A stretch of 64,000 nt of DNA from Shewanella jiangmenensis (GCF_018596335.1 NZ_JAHEPS010000006.1:124001-188000), one strand, 5' to 3'; numbered from the stretch's first letter, positions 1-12,760 are shown. Numbers and translations are program-made. The notes: generated by a model not told the origin, from the sequence alone.

Positions 1-1
1 T

Positions 2-145
2 GGCCACGAATACACTGTGCCGAGCGCCGCGATTGAACCTGATGACAAGGGCGTGCGTATTCATTTGCCGGACGGGCTTTTGGGCGCCATGAGCCGCAGC
101 TGTTATTACCGCTTTGCCGAGCTTTTGATTGACGACCAAAGTTGA
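2..145 (+). CDS. C-terminal fragment of a DUF1285-like protein (5' end outside window)
   Basis: An open frame enters from the left edge and stops at TGA 143-145, giving the last 47 residues of a protein. The tail has a charged, beta-rich segment (GVRIHLPDGLLGAMSR) followed by CYYRFAELLID. This resembles the end of DUF1285 proteins, where a short strand is followed by a Ser/Arg-Tyr-Tyr helix. The match is by memory of the family pattern over a short segment, so the family name is tentative; that it is the end of a real gene is likely from composition and frame. Function unknown. Confidence 0.4.
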   Translation, partial: GHEYTVPSAAIEPDDKGVRIHLPDGLLGAMSRSCYYRFAELLIDDQS

Positions 146-255
146 AATTGCGCTGCCCGCCTAGTTTATTGGGCTTTAGGTGATAGTATTAGTTGAGGTG
201 GTCAGGAAAGCTCACCCGTGCCTGAACCCTTGTGTTGTCACTGAGGAGGTGCTGT

Positions 256-669
256 TTGAATCGTCAGGAAAGTCTTGGTTATCTGGTGTCCCATCTCAAC
301 GTGGCCATTGCCAACGAGCTGGATCAACGCCTTAAGCGCTATCAGCTGGATATCAAACTCTGGCCGGTGCTGTTTGCGCTGTGGCAGGAGGAGGGGATTT
401 CGCAGACTGAGCTGTCAAAGCGCTGCGACGTCGCCAACTACACTATGACCCGGCTTTTGGATCAGCTGCAGGTACAGGGGCTCATTACCCGTCATCAGGA
501 AGCCGATAACCGCCGTGCGTTTCAAATATTTCTTACCGACGAGGGTAAGGCGCTGGAGCAGGACTTAATTCGCGAAGCGGAGCGGGTGAATGAGCTGTTT
601 ATGGCAGAGCTTGACAGCACTGAGCAGGAAACCCTGATGCAACTCCTTATCAAGATAAACCGACTGTAA
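256..669 (+). CDS. MarR-family transcriptional regulator
   Basis: A 137-residue winged-helix regulator of the MarR family. The middle holds the DNA-binding helices (ISQTELSKRCDVANYTMTRLL) and the wing with the family pattern ending in DNRRAFQIFLTDEGKAL. Flanking helices would form the dimer interface. The start chosen is TTG at 256, because AGGAGG at 244-249 sits six bases upstream; a longer GTG start at 232 lacks such a site. MarR proteins usually bind palindromic sites near their own or neighbouring promoters and respond to small phenolic or oxidising ligands. No obvious target gene adjoins it here, so ligand and regulon cannot be inferred. Confidence 0.85.
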   Translation: MNRQESLGYLVSHLNVAIANELDQRLKRYQLDIKLWPVLFALWQEEGISQTELSKRCDVANYTMTRLLDQLQVQGLITRHQEADNRRAFQIFLTDEGKALEQDLIREAERVNELFMAELDSTEQETLMQLLIKINRL

Positions 670-885
670 ACCTTCGTTACGCCCGCAAAACGCGTTCGCA
701 TCTGCAAATTTTCTCTATTTCGCTTCATAGTGCATTTGGTCGGTGTTTTTGCTCATTGCCTCTTGGGTTTTGTCGTTCATTGTTTCAGCTCATCCATTCA
801 GTCCATTCAGCCCGGCACTGCCATGCCGAAGCTATCCTCTGTGCCTCAATGCTAATGCGGGAAAAACGCAGCAAAAAAACACGCG

Positions 886-915
886 ACAAAAAAGGCTGCA
901 CCTTTGGCAGCCTTT
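886..915 (-). terminator. rho-independent terminator of the 955-1305 gene
   Basis: Inverted repeat AAAGGCTGC (891-899) / GCAGCCTTT (907-915) with a 7-nt loop. Read on the minus strand the stem is followed by a run of T, so it ends the leftward gene at 955. Confidence 0.75.
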
Positions 916-954
916 GCTTGGCTCTTGCATCGCTTTGGATAATTGTCCGGGAGC

Positions 955-1305
955 CTATACCTGCATGGTCAAAAGCAGCAGCGAGCCCAAAACCCCAAGC
1001 CCCAGCAAGCCTTGCCACAGCATAGCCCGTGACCTGTGCAGTTGCTCTTTGCCTTGTTTAAGGCTCGCAACCAGCTCGCCTTTTTTGTAGATGCGGCACA
1101 TGATCTCTTCGGTTTGTGGGTCAATCAGCAGCTGAAAACGCGCCCGGTGGCCGTCGTGCAAAGGGATGCTGTGCTCGCTTTGGCCGCCGAAATTCAGTTT
1201 GCTCGACACCATTTTGCCATTCACAAACACACGCTCGAGACCAAACCAGTCGCTCGCCTTCAGCTCGACACAATCCTGATTGAGACAGTACTTGAATGAG
1301 ATCAT
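955..1305 (-). CDS. small tail-anchored membrane protein of unknown function
   Basis: A 116-residue protein that I do not recognise. The first ~85 residues look like a compact beta domain, with alternating hydrophobic and charged residues, a Cys pair (C7, C12) and the segment HSIPLHDGHRARFQLLID. A charged stretch (KQGKEQLHRSR) then leads to one hydrophobic C-terminal helix (about residues 95-114). No N-terminal signal is seen, so a cytoplasmic domain with a C-terminal anchor is the likely topology. A terminator lies downstream and the gene appears to be transcribed alone. Function unknown. Confidence 0.7.
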   Translation of the reverse strand: MISFKYCLNQDCVELKASDWFGLERVFVNGKMVSSKLNFGGQSEHSIPLHDGHRARFQLLIDPQTEEIMCRIYKKGELVASLKQGKEQLHRSRAMLWQGLLGLGVLGSLLLLTMQV

Positions 1306-1465
1306 TACACGCTCCGTCCTGTAGGGGGGCTTCTAAGTCAAGCAAAGGGATGATGGCTTTGCCAGTGGTTTGGCAAAGACTTTTAGTCGAATATCCCTAT
1401 CCCGCTGACAGGTCTGGATAATTTGATTGGGAAAAAATTTTTGCGTGGCAGCTGGGCATTTAAGG

Positions 1466-1504
1466 CTATAAAAGAGAAGAGGGAAGTCTAGGACTTCCCT
1501 CTTC
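1466..1504 (-). terminator. terminator of leucine dehydrogenase gene
   Basis: Perfect 13-bp inverted repeat, GAAGAGGGAAGTC (1476-1488) and GACTTCCCTCTTC (1492-1504), loop TAG. On the minus strand it is followed by TCTTTTAT. It lies 28 nt after the ldh stop codon. Confidence 0.85.
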
Positions 1505-1532
1505 ATTCTGCGCTGATGATTGATATCAGAGC

Positions 1533-2567
1533 TTATTTTTTAGCGGCATCAATGATGGCGCGGGCCATTTCGTCGGCAACGGCAGCGGTGGTGCGGTTTT
1601 GCGCATCAGCTGCGGCGAAGATGGTCAGCAGGGTATCGTAAATCTTTTCGACTTTGGCCGTAGACTTGGCCGCATCGTAGTTGTTTTCAAAAGAGACGTT
1701 GATAATGCCGCCGGCGTTAATCACATAATCAGGGGCGTACAGAATGCCCATATCTTTAAGGATCTGACCATGGCGCGGCTCGGCCAGCTGGTTATTGGCG
1801 CAGCCTGCAATGATTTTGGCTTTCAGCAGCGGCAGGGTGGCATCATTGATGGTGGCACCAAGGGCGCAGGGGGCATACACATCAACATCCTGTACGTAGA
1901 TATCCTGCGGCGCCACCACAGTAGCACCAAACTCGGTGGCCACGCGGTCAAGGGATGGCTGATGGATATCGGTGACGATAAGCTTGGCACCGGCGTCGTG
2001 CAGGTGTTTACACAGGTAGTAACCCACGTGGCCCACGCCCTGAACAGAGATGGTCAGGCCTTCGAGGCTGTCGCTGCCGCGCTGATGCTTAACCGCGGCC
2101 TTGATGCCAAGGTAGGTGCCAAGGGCGGTGAAAGGAGACGGATCGCCACTCTTGCCTTCAAGACCCGCCATGTAGGGCGTTTCCTGATGGGCAATCATGA
2201 TATCCGCTGTGGTGGTGCCAACGTCTTCGGCTGAATAGTATTTGCCACCCAGGGTGTTGATAAAGCGGCCAAAGGCGCGGAACAGTTTTTCTCTGTCCTG
2301 GGTCTTGGGATCGGCGATGATCACCGACTTGCCACCGCCCATGGTCAGGCCGGCCAGGGCGTTTTTGTAAGTCATGCCGCGGGAGAGGCGCAGCACATCG
2401 GTCAGGGCTTCGTCATCGGACTGGTAGTTCCACATCCGGCAGCCGCCGACGGCTGGACCAAGGTTGGTATTGTGAACCGCGATAATTGCCTTCAGGCCAC
2501 TTTCCTTGTCATGACAGAAAACCACCTGTTCATGCTCGTCAAAAGATACATGATTGAATACAGCCAC
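1533..2567 (-). CDS. ldh: leucine dehydrogenase (Glu/Leu/Phe/Val dehydrogenase family)
   Basis: NAD-dependent oxidative deamination of branched-chain amino acids to 2-oxo acids in the cytoplasm. The 344-residue protein has the family signature with Lys68 (MTYKNALAG) and Lys80 (GGGKSV), the positions of the substrate-binding and catalytic lysines in characterised leucine dehydrogenases. It also has the Rossmann motif GVGHVGYYLCKHL near residue 180. The frame stays open upstream to 2717, but GTG at 2567 is preferred: it gives the family N-terminus MAVFNHVSF and has GGAG upstream. Transcribed alone, with a terminator behind it and a terminator-like hairpin in its leader. With ilvIH elsewhere in the window it links branched-chain amino acid breakdown and synthesis. 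Confidence 0.93.
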   Translation of the reverse strand: MAVFNHVSFDEHEQVVFCHDKESGLKAIIAVHNTNLGPAVGGCRMWNYQSDDEALTDVLRLSRGMTYKNALAGLTMGGGKSVIIADPKTQDREKLFRAFGRFINTLGGKYYSAEDVGTTTADIMIAHQETPYMAGLEGKSGDPSPFTALGTYLGIKAAVKHQRGSDSLEGLTISVQGVGHVGYYLCKHLHDAGAKLIVTDIHQPSLDRVATEFGATVVAPQDIYVQDVDVYAPCALGATINDATLPLLKAKIIAGCANNQLAEPRHGQILKDMGILYAPDYVINAGGIINVSFENNYDAAKSTAKVEKIYDTLLTIFAAADAQNRTTAAVADEMARAIIDAAKK

Positions 2568-2591
2568 GTTTGAGGATCTCCGCATTGGCGA

Positions 2592-2620
2592 TAAAAATGC
2601 CGCAGGCGCTGTGCCTGCGG
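2592..2620 (-). promoter_or_regulatory. terminator-like hairpin in the ldh leader (possible attenuator)
   Basis: CCGCAGGC (2600-2607) pairs with GCCTGCGG (2613-2620) around a 5-nt loop. On the minus strand the stem is followed by CATTTTTAT, the form of a rho-independent terminator. It lies only about 25-50 nt before the ldh GTG start, where it could end transcription early. No leader peptide rich in branched-chain residues is obvious. Regulation is inferred. Confidence 0.5.
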
Positions 2621-2823
2621 TCGTTATATTTATTGCGAAACCATAGCATTTAGGGATACTCTCAACCAAGCCCAAGGGTCGATTTATTGTGAACTGCGTG
2701 GCAATTTTGCTTTCCACTTTACGTCAACGTAAAGTTATGGCAGTCTCACAGCGAGCCCGTCCCATCAGAATGCCCATTCAACGCGGCTGTTTGCACGGTA
2801 TAACAATAAGATAGGAAAGAAGT

Positions 2824-3267
2824 ATGTCTGAGCCAATTCAAGAGCCACAAGTAGATACAGCAGCACCCGATCAAGAGGCTCTGCGTCAGGAATGGGTTCG
2901 TACCCAGTTTCAGAAGGCCAACCGTTTTCTGGCCGAAAAAGGTATTCTGCCCGGCAAGGTGCTGGTGGATGAAAGCCGCTACCTTGCGCCCTATGTTGCT
3001 GTGTGGAAAATGGAAGCGCAAAAGCCTGCCAAGCAGCTTTTTTGGGTCATGTCCGGCGATGTGCCGACCGATTATGTGGATGTGAAAGTGGCCAAAACCG
3101 CCCGTGATGCGCTGCGCCATTTCTCGATGATGTGGCAGCTTAAGGCTGAAAACCTTATTCAGTCCGGTGCGGTGAAAGATCCAACCCAGGCCAAGTTTGC
3201 TAATCTGCTGATTTCCCGCGCCGAGAGCCTGTATAAAATTCAGGCCGACGAGAAGCTATGGGGCTGA
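2824..3267 (+). CDS. DUF4826 family protein
   Basis: A 147-residue cytoplasmic protein resembling the DUF4826 family seen in Shewanella and related marine bacteria. After an acidic, disordered start (about residues 1-18) it is helical, with the segments LRQEWVRTQFQKANRFLAEKG and ALRHFSMMWQLKAENL, and in between YLAPYVAVWKME and FWVMSGDVPTDYVD. No signal peptide or catalytic motif is visible. AGGAAAG precedes the ATG. It is divergent from ldh and ends at a two-way terminator shared with roxA. Function unknown. Confidence 0.75.
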   Translation: MSEPIQEPQVDTAAPDQEALRQEWVRTQFQKANRFLAEKGILPGKVLVDESRYLAPYVAVWKMEAQKPAKQLFWVMSGDVPTDYVDVKVAKTARDALRHFSMMWQLKAENLIQSGAVKDPTQAKFANLLISRAESLYKIQADEKLWG

Positions 3268-3346
3268 TGCGGCTTAAGTGCTGCCGCTTGACATAAGAAA
3301 CCCGCAGCGGCATAAAACAAGCGGCATCGGCTTAAGATCCCAGCAA

Positions 3347-3374
3347 AACAAAAGGCACCCAAGGGTGCCTTTTG
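3347..3374. terminator. two-way terminator between the DUF4826 gene and roxA
   Basis: AAAGGCACCC (3351-3360) / GGGTGCCTTT (3363-3372) with A- and T-rich flanks on both sides, placed between two convergent genes. Confidence 0.8.
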
Positions 3375-3434
3375 TGTCTCTGTTGCTTTTGTGCCTGACA
3401 AGCGTCTGGCACTGAGTCCTCAGATATTTGGCTG

Positions 3435-4553
3435 TTACTCTTCTGCGAGGTAGTAATAGCCGGACTTGAGCATCTGCACGAAAAACGCCTGCCAGTGCGG
3501 CGTAAGTGCAAGCTCGGCGTCCACCACCACGTCATTGGCCACCGCAATGAGCTGGTCATCGCTCGCGCCATCAATCACATAGGCTTCACCGGCGATAAAG
3601 AGGCGCGGCGCGCTGTCGCCCTGCATGCGCAGCACTTTAAGGCCGCCGATGCGGCGAAGCAGAGCGCCGTCATCGAGCGCATCCGCAAGCTCATCGGCAT
3701 CCAGCGATTCGTCTTCCTGCACATCAAGCTCAAAGCGGTTCTGGCTTAAGAGCTTACCAAGCAGCTTGGCAACCGTGTCGCCATCGTCACACAGCTCCCG
3801 AATGAGCGCCATAATGCCCTGTTGCTCGGCAAGGCTTACCACGCCGTGACTCTCGGCACCGGGGCTTGAGATAAATCGCTTGTGGCCCTTGTCTTCGTCC
3901 ATCAGCTGATCGGCGATTTGGCCGGCAAGCTCCTGTTGGCTGGGGGCACGGAACCCCATGGAGTAGGACAGCGCCAATGTGAGGGTTTCGCCCTGGTGGG
4001 GGAAGCCGGGCGGAATGTAGAGCACATCGCCTTTTTCAAGCACCACATCGATGATGGGCTCAAAATCTTCAATCAGCATGGAGTTTGGGTTACCACCGCG
4101 GCGGCTGTAGTTGCCCTTTGGCCCCACGGTCCAGCGGCGACGGCCTTCACCCTGAATAATGAACACATCGTAGTTGTCGATGTGTGGCCCAACGCCGCCG
4201 TTTGGCGTGGCAAACGACACCATCAGATCGTCAAAGCGCCAGTCCGGCAAAAAGCGGAATGCTTCGACCAGGGGCTGTGCGTCGGGATACCAGTGGTTAA
4301 CGGCTTGCACCAACAGCTGCCAGCCTTCTTCGCCAAACTGGTCGTAATCCTCAAAGGGGCCGGAAATCACTTCCCAGTCATCGCCCTTGGTGACCACCAC
4401 GCGGCTTGAGATCTCTTCTTCACAGGCAAGGCCTGCCAGCTCGTCGGCGGCGATAGGGTCGACAAAGTCGGGGAAAGCACCTTTATAAACCTTGGGAGCT
4501 TGTTGCCAGTCGTTGGCCAAAAAGGCCTGGGTATCGAAATTGAGCTTGTACAT
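3435..4553 (-). CDS. roxA: ribosomal oxygenase RoxA/YcfD (50S L16 arginine 3-hydroxylase)
   Basis: A JmjC-type 2-oxoglutarate/Fe(II) oxygenase. E. coli YcfD hydroxylates an arginine of ribosomal protein L16. The 372-residue length matches the family (373 in E. coli). The metal triad is visible as His124 and Asp126 in GPHIDNYD and His186 in PPGFPHQG. The N-terminal half is the double-stranded beta-helix; the C-terminal part provides the dimerisation and winged-helix regions. It is transcribed leftward and converges on the DUF4826 gene. A short spacer separates it from purB, without an evident terminator, so read-through from purB is possible. Confidence 0.9.
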   Translation of the reverse strand: MYKLNFDTQAFLANDWQQAPKVYKGAFPDFVDPIAADELAGLACEEEISSRVVVTKGDDWEVISGPFEDYDQFGEEGWQLLVQAVNHWYPDAQPLVEAFRFLPDWRFDDLMVSFATPNGGVGPHIDNYDVFIIQGEGRRRWTVGPKGNYSRRGGNPNSMLIEDFEPIIDVVLEKGDVLYIPPGFPHQGETLTLALSYSMGFRAPSQQELAGQIADQLMDEDKGHKRFISSPGAESHGVVSLAEQQGIMALIRELCDDGDTVAKLLGKLLSQNRFELDVQEDESLDADELADALDDGALLRRIGGLKVLRMQGDSAPRLFIAGEAYVIDGASDDQLIAVANDVVVDAELALTPHWQAFFVQMLKSGYYYLAEE

Positions 4554-4602
4554 AGGTTAAAAAAGGCGGCTTGGTTTCCCGCGCCGCCTCTCCATCAGTG
4601 GA

Positions 4603-6006
<1,404 letters not shown>

Positions 6007-6621
6007 TTATAGGGTAAGATTTTTCTTTGCTGTATCGACAATGGCCTTGCGGGCAAACACCAGATGGCGGCGCTTGCCACCGAGCTGGCGCCACAATACG
6101 GCACTGCGCATCGCTGCAAGCAGCAGGGCGCGGATTTTTTGCTGTACCAGCGGCCGCTGCAGCACATTGGGGTTACCTGTGATCTGCAGTTTCGGGCCAA
6201 GATTACTGATGATATCGCTGTAAATGCTGGCGAGATTGGCTATCACCTGCTCATCTGTGATAGCAAAGTGATTGAGCTGGCGATGAATTTGATTGATGCG
6301 CTCAGACAGCATACCAAGGGCGGAATTACTGCGTGACAGCTTGCGCTCAAGTGCCAGCAGTCCTACCAGATAGCGGGTCATCTCGACGTCTTTATGCTCG
6401 CCATCGCCAAGCTGATTCAAAATCCACTTATAGCCCACCTGAAGCTGCACTTTGTCGGCGTACACATCTTCGGGCTGCTCAGGATTGGTCACCAGAATGG
6501 TGTTTAAACTCGCGGTCATGGCGTCGGTGTCACTGTCGCCGTGGCGGGCAATATACTGCACCTGTGACAGCGCCTGCAGTATGCCGGCAAAGGCCATGGT
6601 GCGTGCTTGCATTTGACTCAT
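6007..6621 (-). CDS. hflD: high-frequency lysogenisation protein HflD
   Basis: A 204-residue, mostly helical, peripheral membrane protein. In E. coli HflD counteracts lambda CII and is encoded between mnmA and purB, exactly the position seen here. The family features are the [20 protein letters not shown] start and the [14 protein letters not shown] region. The ATG lies three bases after the mnmA stop codon, so translation is probably coupled. The physiological role outside phage infection is unclear. Identification rests on length, composition and synteny. Confidence 0.93.
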   Translation of the reverse strand: MSQMQARTMAFAGILQALSQVQYIARHGDSDTDAMTASLNTILVTNPEQPEDVYADKVQLQVGYKWILNQLGDGEHKDVEMTRYLVGLLALERKLSRSNSALGMLSERINQIHRQLNHFAITDEQVIANLASIYSDIISNLGPKLQITGNPNVLQRPLVQQKIRALLLAAMRSAVLWRQLGGKRRHLVFARKAIVDTAKKNLTL

Positions 6622-6624
6622 GGC

Positions 6625-7758
6625 TCACTCCTTGATGAGTGAGTCGATGATGCCGCCGCCAAGGCAGACTTCACCGTCGTAAAACACTGCCGACTGGCCC
6701 GGCGTTACCGCGGCCACCGGCTCATCGAACAGCACTTCGATGGTTTGTGCATCGATAATTTTCACGCTGCAGGGGATATCCTGCTGGCGATAGCGGGTTT
6801 TCACGGTAATGCGCGCGCCATCGGCGGGGCCTTTACGGTCAACCCAGTGCAGCTGATTAACCCGCATGCCTTTGGACATCAGCCGTGGGTGCTCATGGCC
6901 CTGGGCCACCACCAGTACGTTGCGGGCCATGTCTTTGTCGACCACATACCAGGGGTCGTCGTTTGAATTTTTCATGCCACCAATGCCAAGGCCTTTGCGC
7001 TGGCCGAGGGTGTGGTACATCAAGCCTTCGTGACGGCCGATAATGTCGCCTTCTGGCGTCTCGATGTTGCCGGGCTGAGCAGGCAGGTAGGTGGCGAGGA
7101 AGTCTTTGAACTTACGCTCACCGATAAAGCAGATACCAGTGGAGTCTTTCTTATCATGGGTGATAAGACCTTGCTCTTCGGCGATGCGGCGCACCTCGGG
7201 TTTTTCAAGCTCGCCTACCGGAAACAGGCTGCGGGCAACCTGCTCGTGGCTTAGGGTGTACAAAAAGTAGCTTTGATCTTTATTGCCATCGATACCGCGC
7301 AGCATTTCGGTTTTGCCGTCGGTGTCGCGGCGGCGCACATAGTGGCCCATGGCGATGTAATCGGCATCGAGAATGTCGTCGGCAAATTCAAGGAAGGCTT
7401 TGAATTTGATTTCTTTGTTGCACATGATGTCGGGATTCGGGGTACGGCCTGCCTTGTATTCGGCGAGGAAGTACTCAAACACGTTATCCCAGTATTCGGC
7501 GGCAAAGTTGACCGTGTGCAGCTTGATGCCAAGCTTGTCGCACACCGCCTGAGCATCTTTGAGATCCTCAGCGGCGGCGCAGTATTCGTCCGTGTCGTCT
7601 TCTTCCCAGTTTTTCATGAACAGGCCTTCAACCTGATACCCCTGTTGTTTCAGAAGGTAAGCAGAGACAGAAGAGTCCACACCGCCGGACATGCCGACAA
7701 TGACTTTTTTGCTGCTGTTGGCAGCAATTTCAGCGGGAGAAGCTGTAGTTGACGTCAT
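6625..7758 (-). CDS. mnmA: tRNA-specific 2-thiouridylase MnmA
   Basis: Adenylates and thiolates U34 of Lys, Glu and Gln tRNAs using sulfur relayed by IscS/Tus proteins. The PP-loop SGGVDSS lies near residue 24. The catalytic cysteines are in [12 protein letters not shown] and TGICFIGE. The frame extends to TTG 7788, but ATG 7758 (MTSTTASP, 377 residues) fits the family better; its ribosome-binding sequence (AAGGATC) is rather distant. It heads the mnmA-hflD-purB unit, with nudJ upstream on the same strand. Confidence 0.95.
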   Translation of the reverse strand: MTSTTASPAEIAANSSKKVIVGMSGGVDSSVSAYLLKQQGYQVEGLFMKNWEEDDTDEYCAAAEDLKDAQAVCDKLGIKLHTVNFAAEYWDNVFEYFLAEYKAGRTPNPDIMCNKEIKFKAFLEFADDILDADYIAMGHYVRRRDTDGKTEMLRGIDGNKDQSYFLYTLSHEQVARSLFPVGELEKPEVRRIAEEQGLITHDKKDSTGICFIGERKFKDFLATYLPAQPGNIETPEGDIIGRHEGLMYHTLGQRKGLGIGGMKNSNDDPWYVVDKDMARNVLVVAQGHEHPRLMSKGMRVNQLHWVDRKGPADGARITVKTRYRQQDIPCSVKIIDAQTIEVLFDEPVAAVTPGQSAVFYDGEVCLGGGIIDSLIKE

Positions 7759-7876
7759 ACGTTGAAAAAGATCCTTTCGAGTAACCAATCAGCGCCCAAG
7801 CCCATGCAGCGTATTAACTGCACTGCAGCTGACTCATTGCAGCTTTACTGTGGCGTTTTCGCGGGGGCATATTCTA

Positions 7877-8350
7877 TCACGGATTGCCCTTTGCGGCTAT
7901 GGAAAGAAGAGTGCTGTCAAGGAGCTCCAGTGTGCAGCCCTTGCCGGCTAGACAATCATGGATGCAGCGGCTGACCAGCGGGCTTCTGAGGCTGCGGCTG
8001 CCCGAATCGATGTCATCAAGGCTCAGCCAGTGCAGGGCATGGATGGCACTGTCTTTGGGGGAGCTTTGGCACTGACTTTCAAGCTCGACCAAAAAGGTGA
8101 AACGCAAAAACGCGAGGGTGCTGCTGGCACTGAACTGATACACGCCAATCAGTTTGGACGGCGACGCCTCTATGCCAGTTTCTTCATAAAGCTCCCGTTT
8201 GCAGGCATCAATCAGTGATTCATTGGCTTCAAGGTGCCCTGCGGGCTGATTGAACACCGATTTGCCATCGATGATTTCTTCCACCATCAGAAACTTACCG
8301 TCGCAGTGCACCACACAGGCCACGGTCACATTGGGTTTGTAGCGCTCCAT
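7877..8350 (-). CDS. nudJ: NUDIX hydrolase, NudJ-like phosphatase
   Basis: A 157-residue NUDIX protein. The box runs from GHLEANESLIDACKREL into YEETGIEA, matching the G-x5-E-x7-RE-x2-EE-x-G pattern that binds Mg2+ and the pyrophosphate. Length and place beside mnmA and rluE match E. coli NudJ (YmfB), a phosphatase of thiamin pyrophosphates and nucleoside di- and triphosphates. GGGGAGA lies just before ATG 8350. Substrate preference is inferred from orthology only. Confidence 0.88.
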   Translation of the reverse strand: MERYKPNVTVACVVHCDGKFLMVEEIIDGKSVFNQPAGHLEANESLIDACKRELYEETGIEASPSKLIGVYQFSASSTLAFLRFTFLVELESQCQSSPKDSAIHALHWLSLDDIDSGSRSLRSPLVSRCIHDCLAGKGCTLELLDSTLLSIAAKGNP

Positions 8351-8500
8351 TCAGGTCTCCCCATGACTATACAATGATGACAATCGGTTAATTAAATGCA
8401 GCCGCTAGAAAGCTGAAAAGCGTTTAAGACCGCCGCTTTCAATAAGCGCGCTGCAACATAGTGTTGTGATGCCGCAGTCTGTGAAGCCGCGGTTTACACA

Positions 8501-9415
8501 CTAGCGGCCAAGGCTGTTACGAAGGGCGGCAATCTCATCCTGACTCAAGAGCCGGTACTCGCCGCTGCCAAGGGCGCCCAGCTGCAGCTCACCCATGGCG
8601 GCCCGTACCAGACGCAGTGTCGGATGGCCGATGTGCGCCGTCATGCGCCGCACCTGGCGGTTACGGCCTTCGCAAATCTGAATTTCAAGCCAGCAGTCCG
8701 GAATACTTTTTCGCTCCCGAACCGGCGGGGTTCGCGGCCACAGGCTTGGCGGCTCGATGCGCTGCACTTTGGCGGGCAGGGTGGGGCCATCGTTGAGCAC
8801 AACACCCTGGCGTAATTGTTCCAGCTTGGCTTCATCGGGAATACCTTCTACCTGCACCCAGTAGGTTTTAAAGGTTTGTTTTTTCGGCTCAGTCAGCCGT
8901 GACTGCAATTTACCGTCGTTGGTTAGCACGAGCAGGCCCTCACTGTCCCGGTCAAGTCGGCCTGCGGCATAGATCCCGGGCAGTGGAATAAAGTCTTTCA
9001 GGGTTGCCCGTCCTGTTTCGTCGGTAAACTGGCACAGCACGTCAAAGGGTTTGTTAAAAAGCAGCACTTTGACATCCTGAGGCGCGATTGCTGCTCTGGC
9101 AGTTGCGGCTCTGGTGCTTGCCTTTCTAGCGCTTGCCTTTCTAGCGCTTGGATGAGCGCGCGAAGAAGTAGCATTTGAACCTGCGTGTGAATTGCCGCTG
9201 GAGTTGCCCTTGCTGGTTACCCTGGCTCCGGTTTGAGTGCGCTGGCGGTCCTCGCGCTTATTCTGTGCTGTGTTCGAATTGGCTGCCGGACTTTTATTGC
9301 TGCTGCGATTGCGGCTGCGCTCACCGGTTGCTTTTGGCGTGGATGTGGGCGATTTGGGGCGGCGGGATGCGGACGACACGGCGGATTGAATTCCTTTGTA
9401 GCTGTAGCTGTACAC
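8501..9415 (-). CDS. rluE: 23S rRNA pseudouridine synthase RluE with long disordered N-terminus
   Basis: RsuA-family synthase; E. coli RluE makes pseudouridine 2457 in 23S rRNA. The catalytic domain starts near residue 112 ([14 protein letters not shown]) and has the motif [13 protein letters not shown] with the catalytic Asp. [20 protein letters not shown] closes the core. In front are about 110 residues rich in Ser, Ala, Arg, Lys and Asn that include a repeated RKAS segment encoded by a 15-nt tandem repeat. The GTG at 9415 has no good ribosome-binding site, so a later start is possible. Such basic tails often bind RNA, but that is inference. Confidence 0.88.
   Translation of the reverse strand: MYSYSYKGIQSAVSSASRRPKSPTSTPKATGERSRNRSSNKSPAANSNTAQNKREDRQRTQTGARVTSKGNSSGNSHAGSNATSSRAHPSARKASARKASTRAATARAAIAPQDVKVLLFNKPFDVLCQFTDETGRATLKDFIPLPGIYAAGRLDRDSEGLLVLTNDGKLQSRLTEPKKQTFKTYWVQVEGIPDEAKLEQLRQGVVLNDGPTLPAKVQRIEPPSLWPRTPPVRERKSIPDCWLEIQICEGRNRQVRRMTAHIGHPTLRLVRAAMGELQLGALGSGEYRLLSQDEIAALRNSLGR
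9114..9148. repeat. 15-nt tandem repeat in rluE tail
   Basis: GTGCTTGCCTTTCTA (9114-9128) and GCGCTTGCCTTTCTA (9129-9143), then a partial third copy. It encodes repeated Arg-Lys-Ala-Ser on the minus strand, and the unit length preserves the frame. Confidence 0.8.
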
Positions 9416-9610
9416 TTGGCAGTGACATAGAGTACCCCCTGTTCGCCCTAAGTGGAATTTGAATCTTGGCCTGAATGCTCTATGATGTCGGCCATAAAAA
9501 TGTGATCCATGCCCTGCCAGCGGCAGGTGGGTTTCCGGGAGTTTAAGGATGTCCCGGGCGAGGGAGCGGCAACAGGCCCTTTGCGCGCAATTATCGAATA
9601 AAAACTATAA

Positions 9611-11869
<2,259 letters not shown>

Positions 11870-11884
11870 CAGGCAATTAAATCC

Positions 11885-11912
11885 AAAAAGAGAGCTTCGG
11901 CTCTCTTTTTGT
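11885..11912. terminator. terminator after icd
   Basis: 11-bp stem AAAAAGAGAGC (11885-11895) / GCTCTCTTTTT (11900-11910) with a stable TTCG tetraloop. Near-symmetric, so it can act in both directions. Confidence 0.92.
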
Positions 11913-11990
11913 TTGCGGGCGGGGTTGATAAGAACTGGCAATAAAAAACGTCGGCAAAGATAAGTGTGGAAAAAGAAAAAGACGGACAAA

Positions 11991-12022
11991 GAAAAAGGCA
12001 GGGACTTATCCCTGCCTTTTTT
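11991..12022 (-). terminator. terminator of cspD
   Basis: GGCAGGGA (11997-12004) / TCCCTGCC (12009-12016), flanked by A5 and T6. Placed 20 nt after the cspD stop, oriented for the minus strand. Confidence 0.88.
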
Positions 12023-12041
12023 GTACGACCACCAGATATAA

Positions 12042-12248
12042 TTATCTGGCCGGTGTAATTGCCGAAGCGTGCATCCCCTTAGGACCTTGCTCAACTTCGA
12101 ATTGGACTGGTTGGCCTGCTTTTAGAGTTCGATAGCCTTCCATTTCGATAGTTGAATAGTGAGCAAAGACGTCCTCACCACCTTCATCAGGGCAGATAAA
12201 CCCGAATCCTTTGGCGTTGTTGAACCATTTAACAGTCCCGCTTGCCAT
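12042..12248 (-). CDS. cspD: cold-shock-domain protein CspD
   Basis: A 68-residue single cold-shock domain binding single-stranded nucleic acid. RNP1 is KGFGFI (residues 13-18) and RNP2 is DVFAHY (about 26-31). In E. coli CspD is a stationary-phase, replication-inhibiting paralogue encoded divergently from clpS; the same divergent arrangement occurs here, which supports the CspD name over other Csp proteins. Its own terminator follows. Confidence 0.9.
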   Translation of the reverse strand: MASGTVKWFNNAKGFGFICPDEGGEDVFAHYSTIEMEGYRTLKAGQPVQFEVEQGPKGMHASAITPAR

Positions 12249-12451
12249 ACTTCCACTTCCTTCTGTTGTCTACTTCCCAGTAAGATAGTAAAACCAATAA
12301 GCGGGTTCCTAACTCCGCTCGTTGAACAGAATGAAAGCAGTGTAAGCGGATGTCAAGCTAAAATTAACAAAGAGGCAACATCTGCTTAATCAAGTGGTAT
12401 CAAATGGTCAGGCCAGTTGGTACCCGATTGTTGAGAGGCTAATATAGCTAT

Positions 12452-12760
12452 ATGGCGAAAGCAGGAAATATCGAACGGGTTGCCGAGCGTGCTGACACCG
12501 AATTAATGCCACCATCCATGTATAAGGTGATCCTGAATAATGACGATTACACCCCCATGGATTTTGTGGTAGAAGTACTGCAGCTGTTCTTCAAAATGAA
12601 TGAGTATCAGGCAACCGAAATCATGTTGCAGATCCATCATCAGGGGAAGGCAGTATGCGGGGTGTTTCCATTCGGAATTGCCGAAACCAAGGTAGCCCAG
12701 GTAAATCAATTTGCCAGGCAAAACCAACATCCGTTACTGTGTTCTCTGGAGAAAGCCTAA
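12452..12760 (+). CDS. clpS: ATP-dependent Clp protease adaptor ClpS
   Basis: A 102-residue adaptor that binds N-degron residues (Leu, Phe, Tyr, Trp) and hands substrates to ClpAP. The core has [17 protein letters not shown], where the Asn-Asp pair contacts the substrate amino group, and the ClpA-binding helix region ending in [11 protein letters not shown]. The N-terminal ~20 residues are the flexible arm. It precedes clpA by 52 nt on the same strand. No clear ribosome-binding site is seen before ATG 12452. Confidence 0.95.
   Translation: MAKAGNIERVAERADTELMPPSMYKVILNNDDYTPMDFVVEVLQLFFKMNEYQATEIMLQIHHQGKAVCGVFPFGIAETKVAQVNQFARQNQHPLLCSLEKA

Noticed and set aside
743..1090. Rightward open frames between the MarR gene and the tail-anchored gene
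   Set aside because: They cover the terminator and the opposite gene, and lack ribosome-binding sites.
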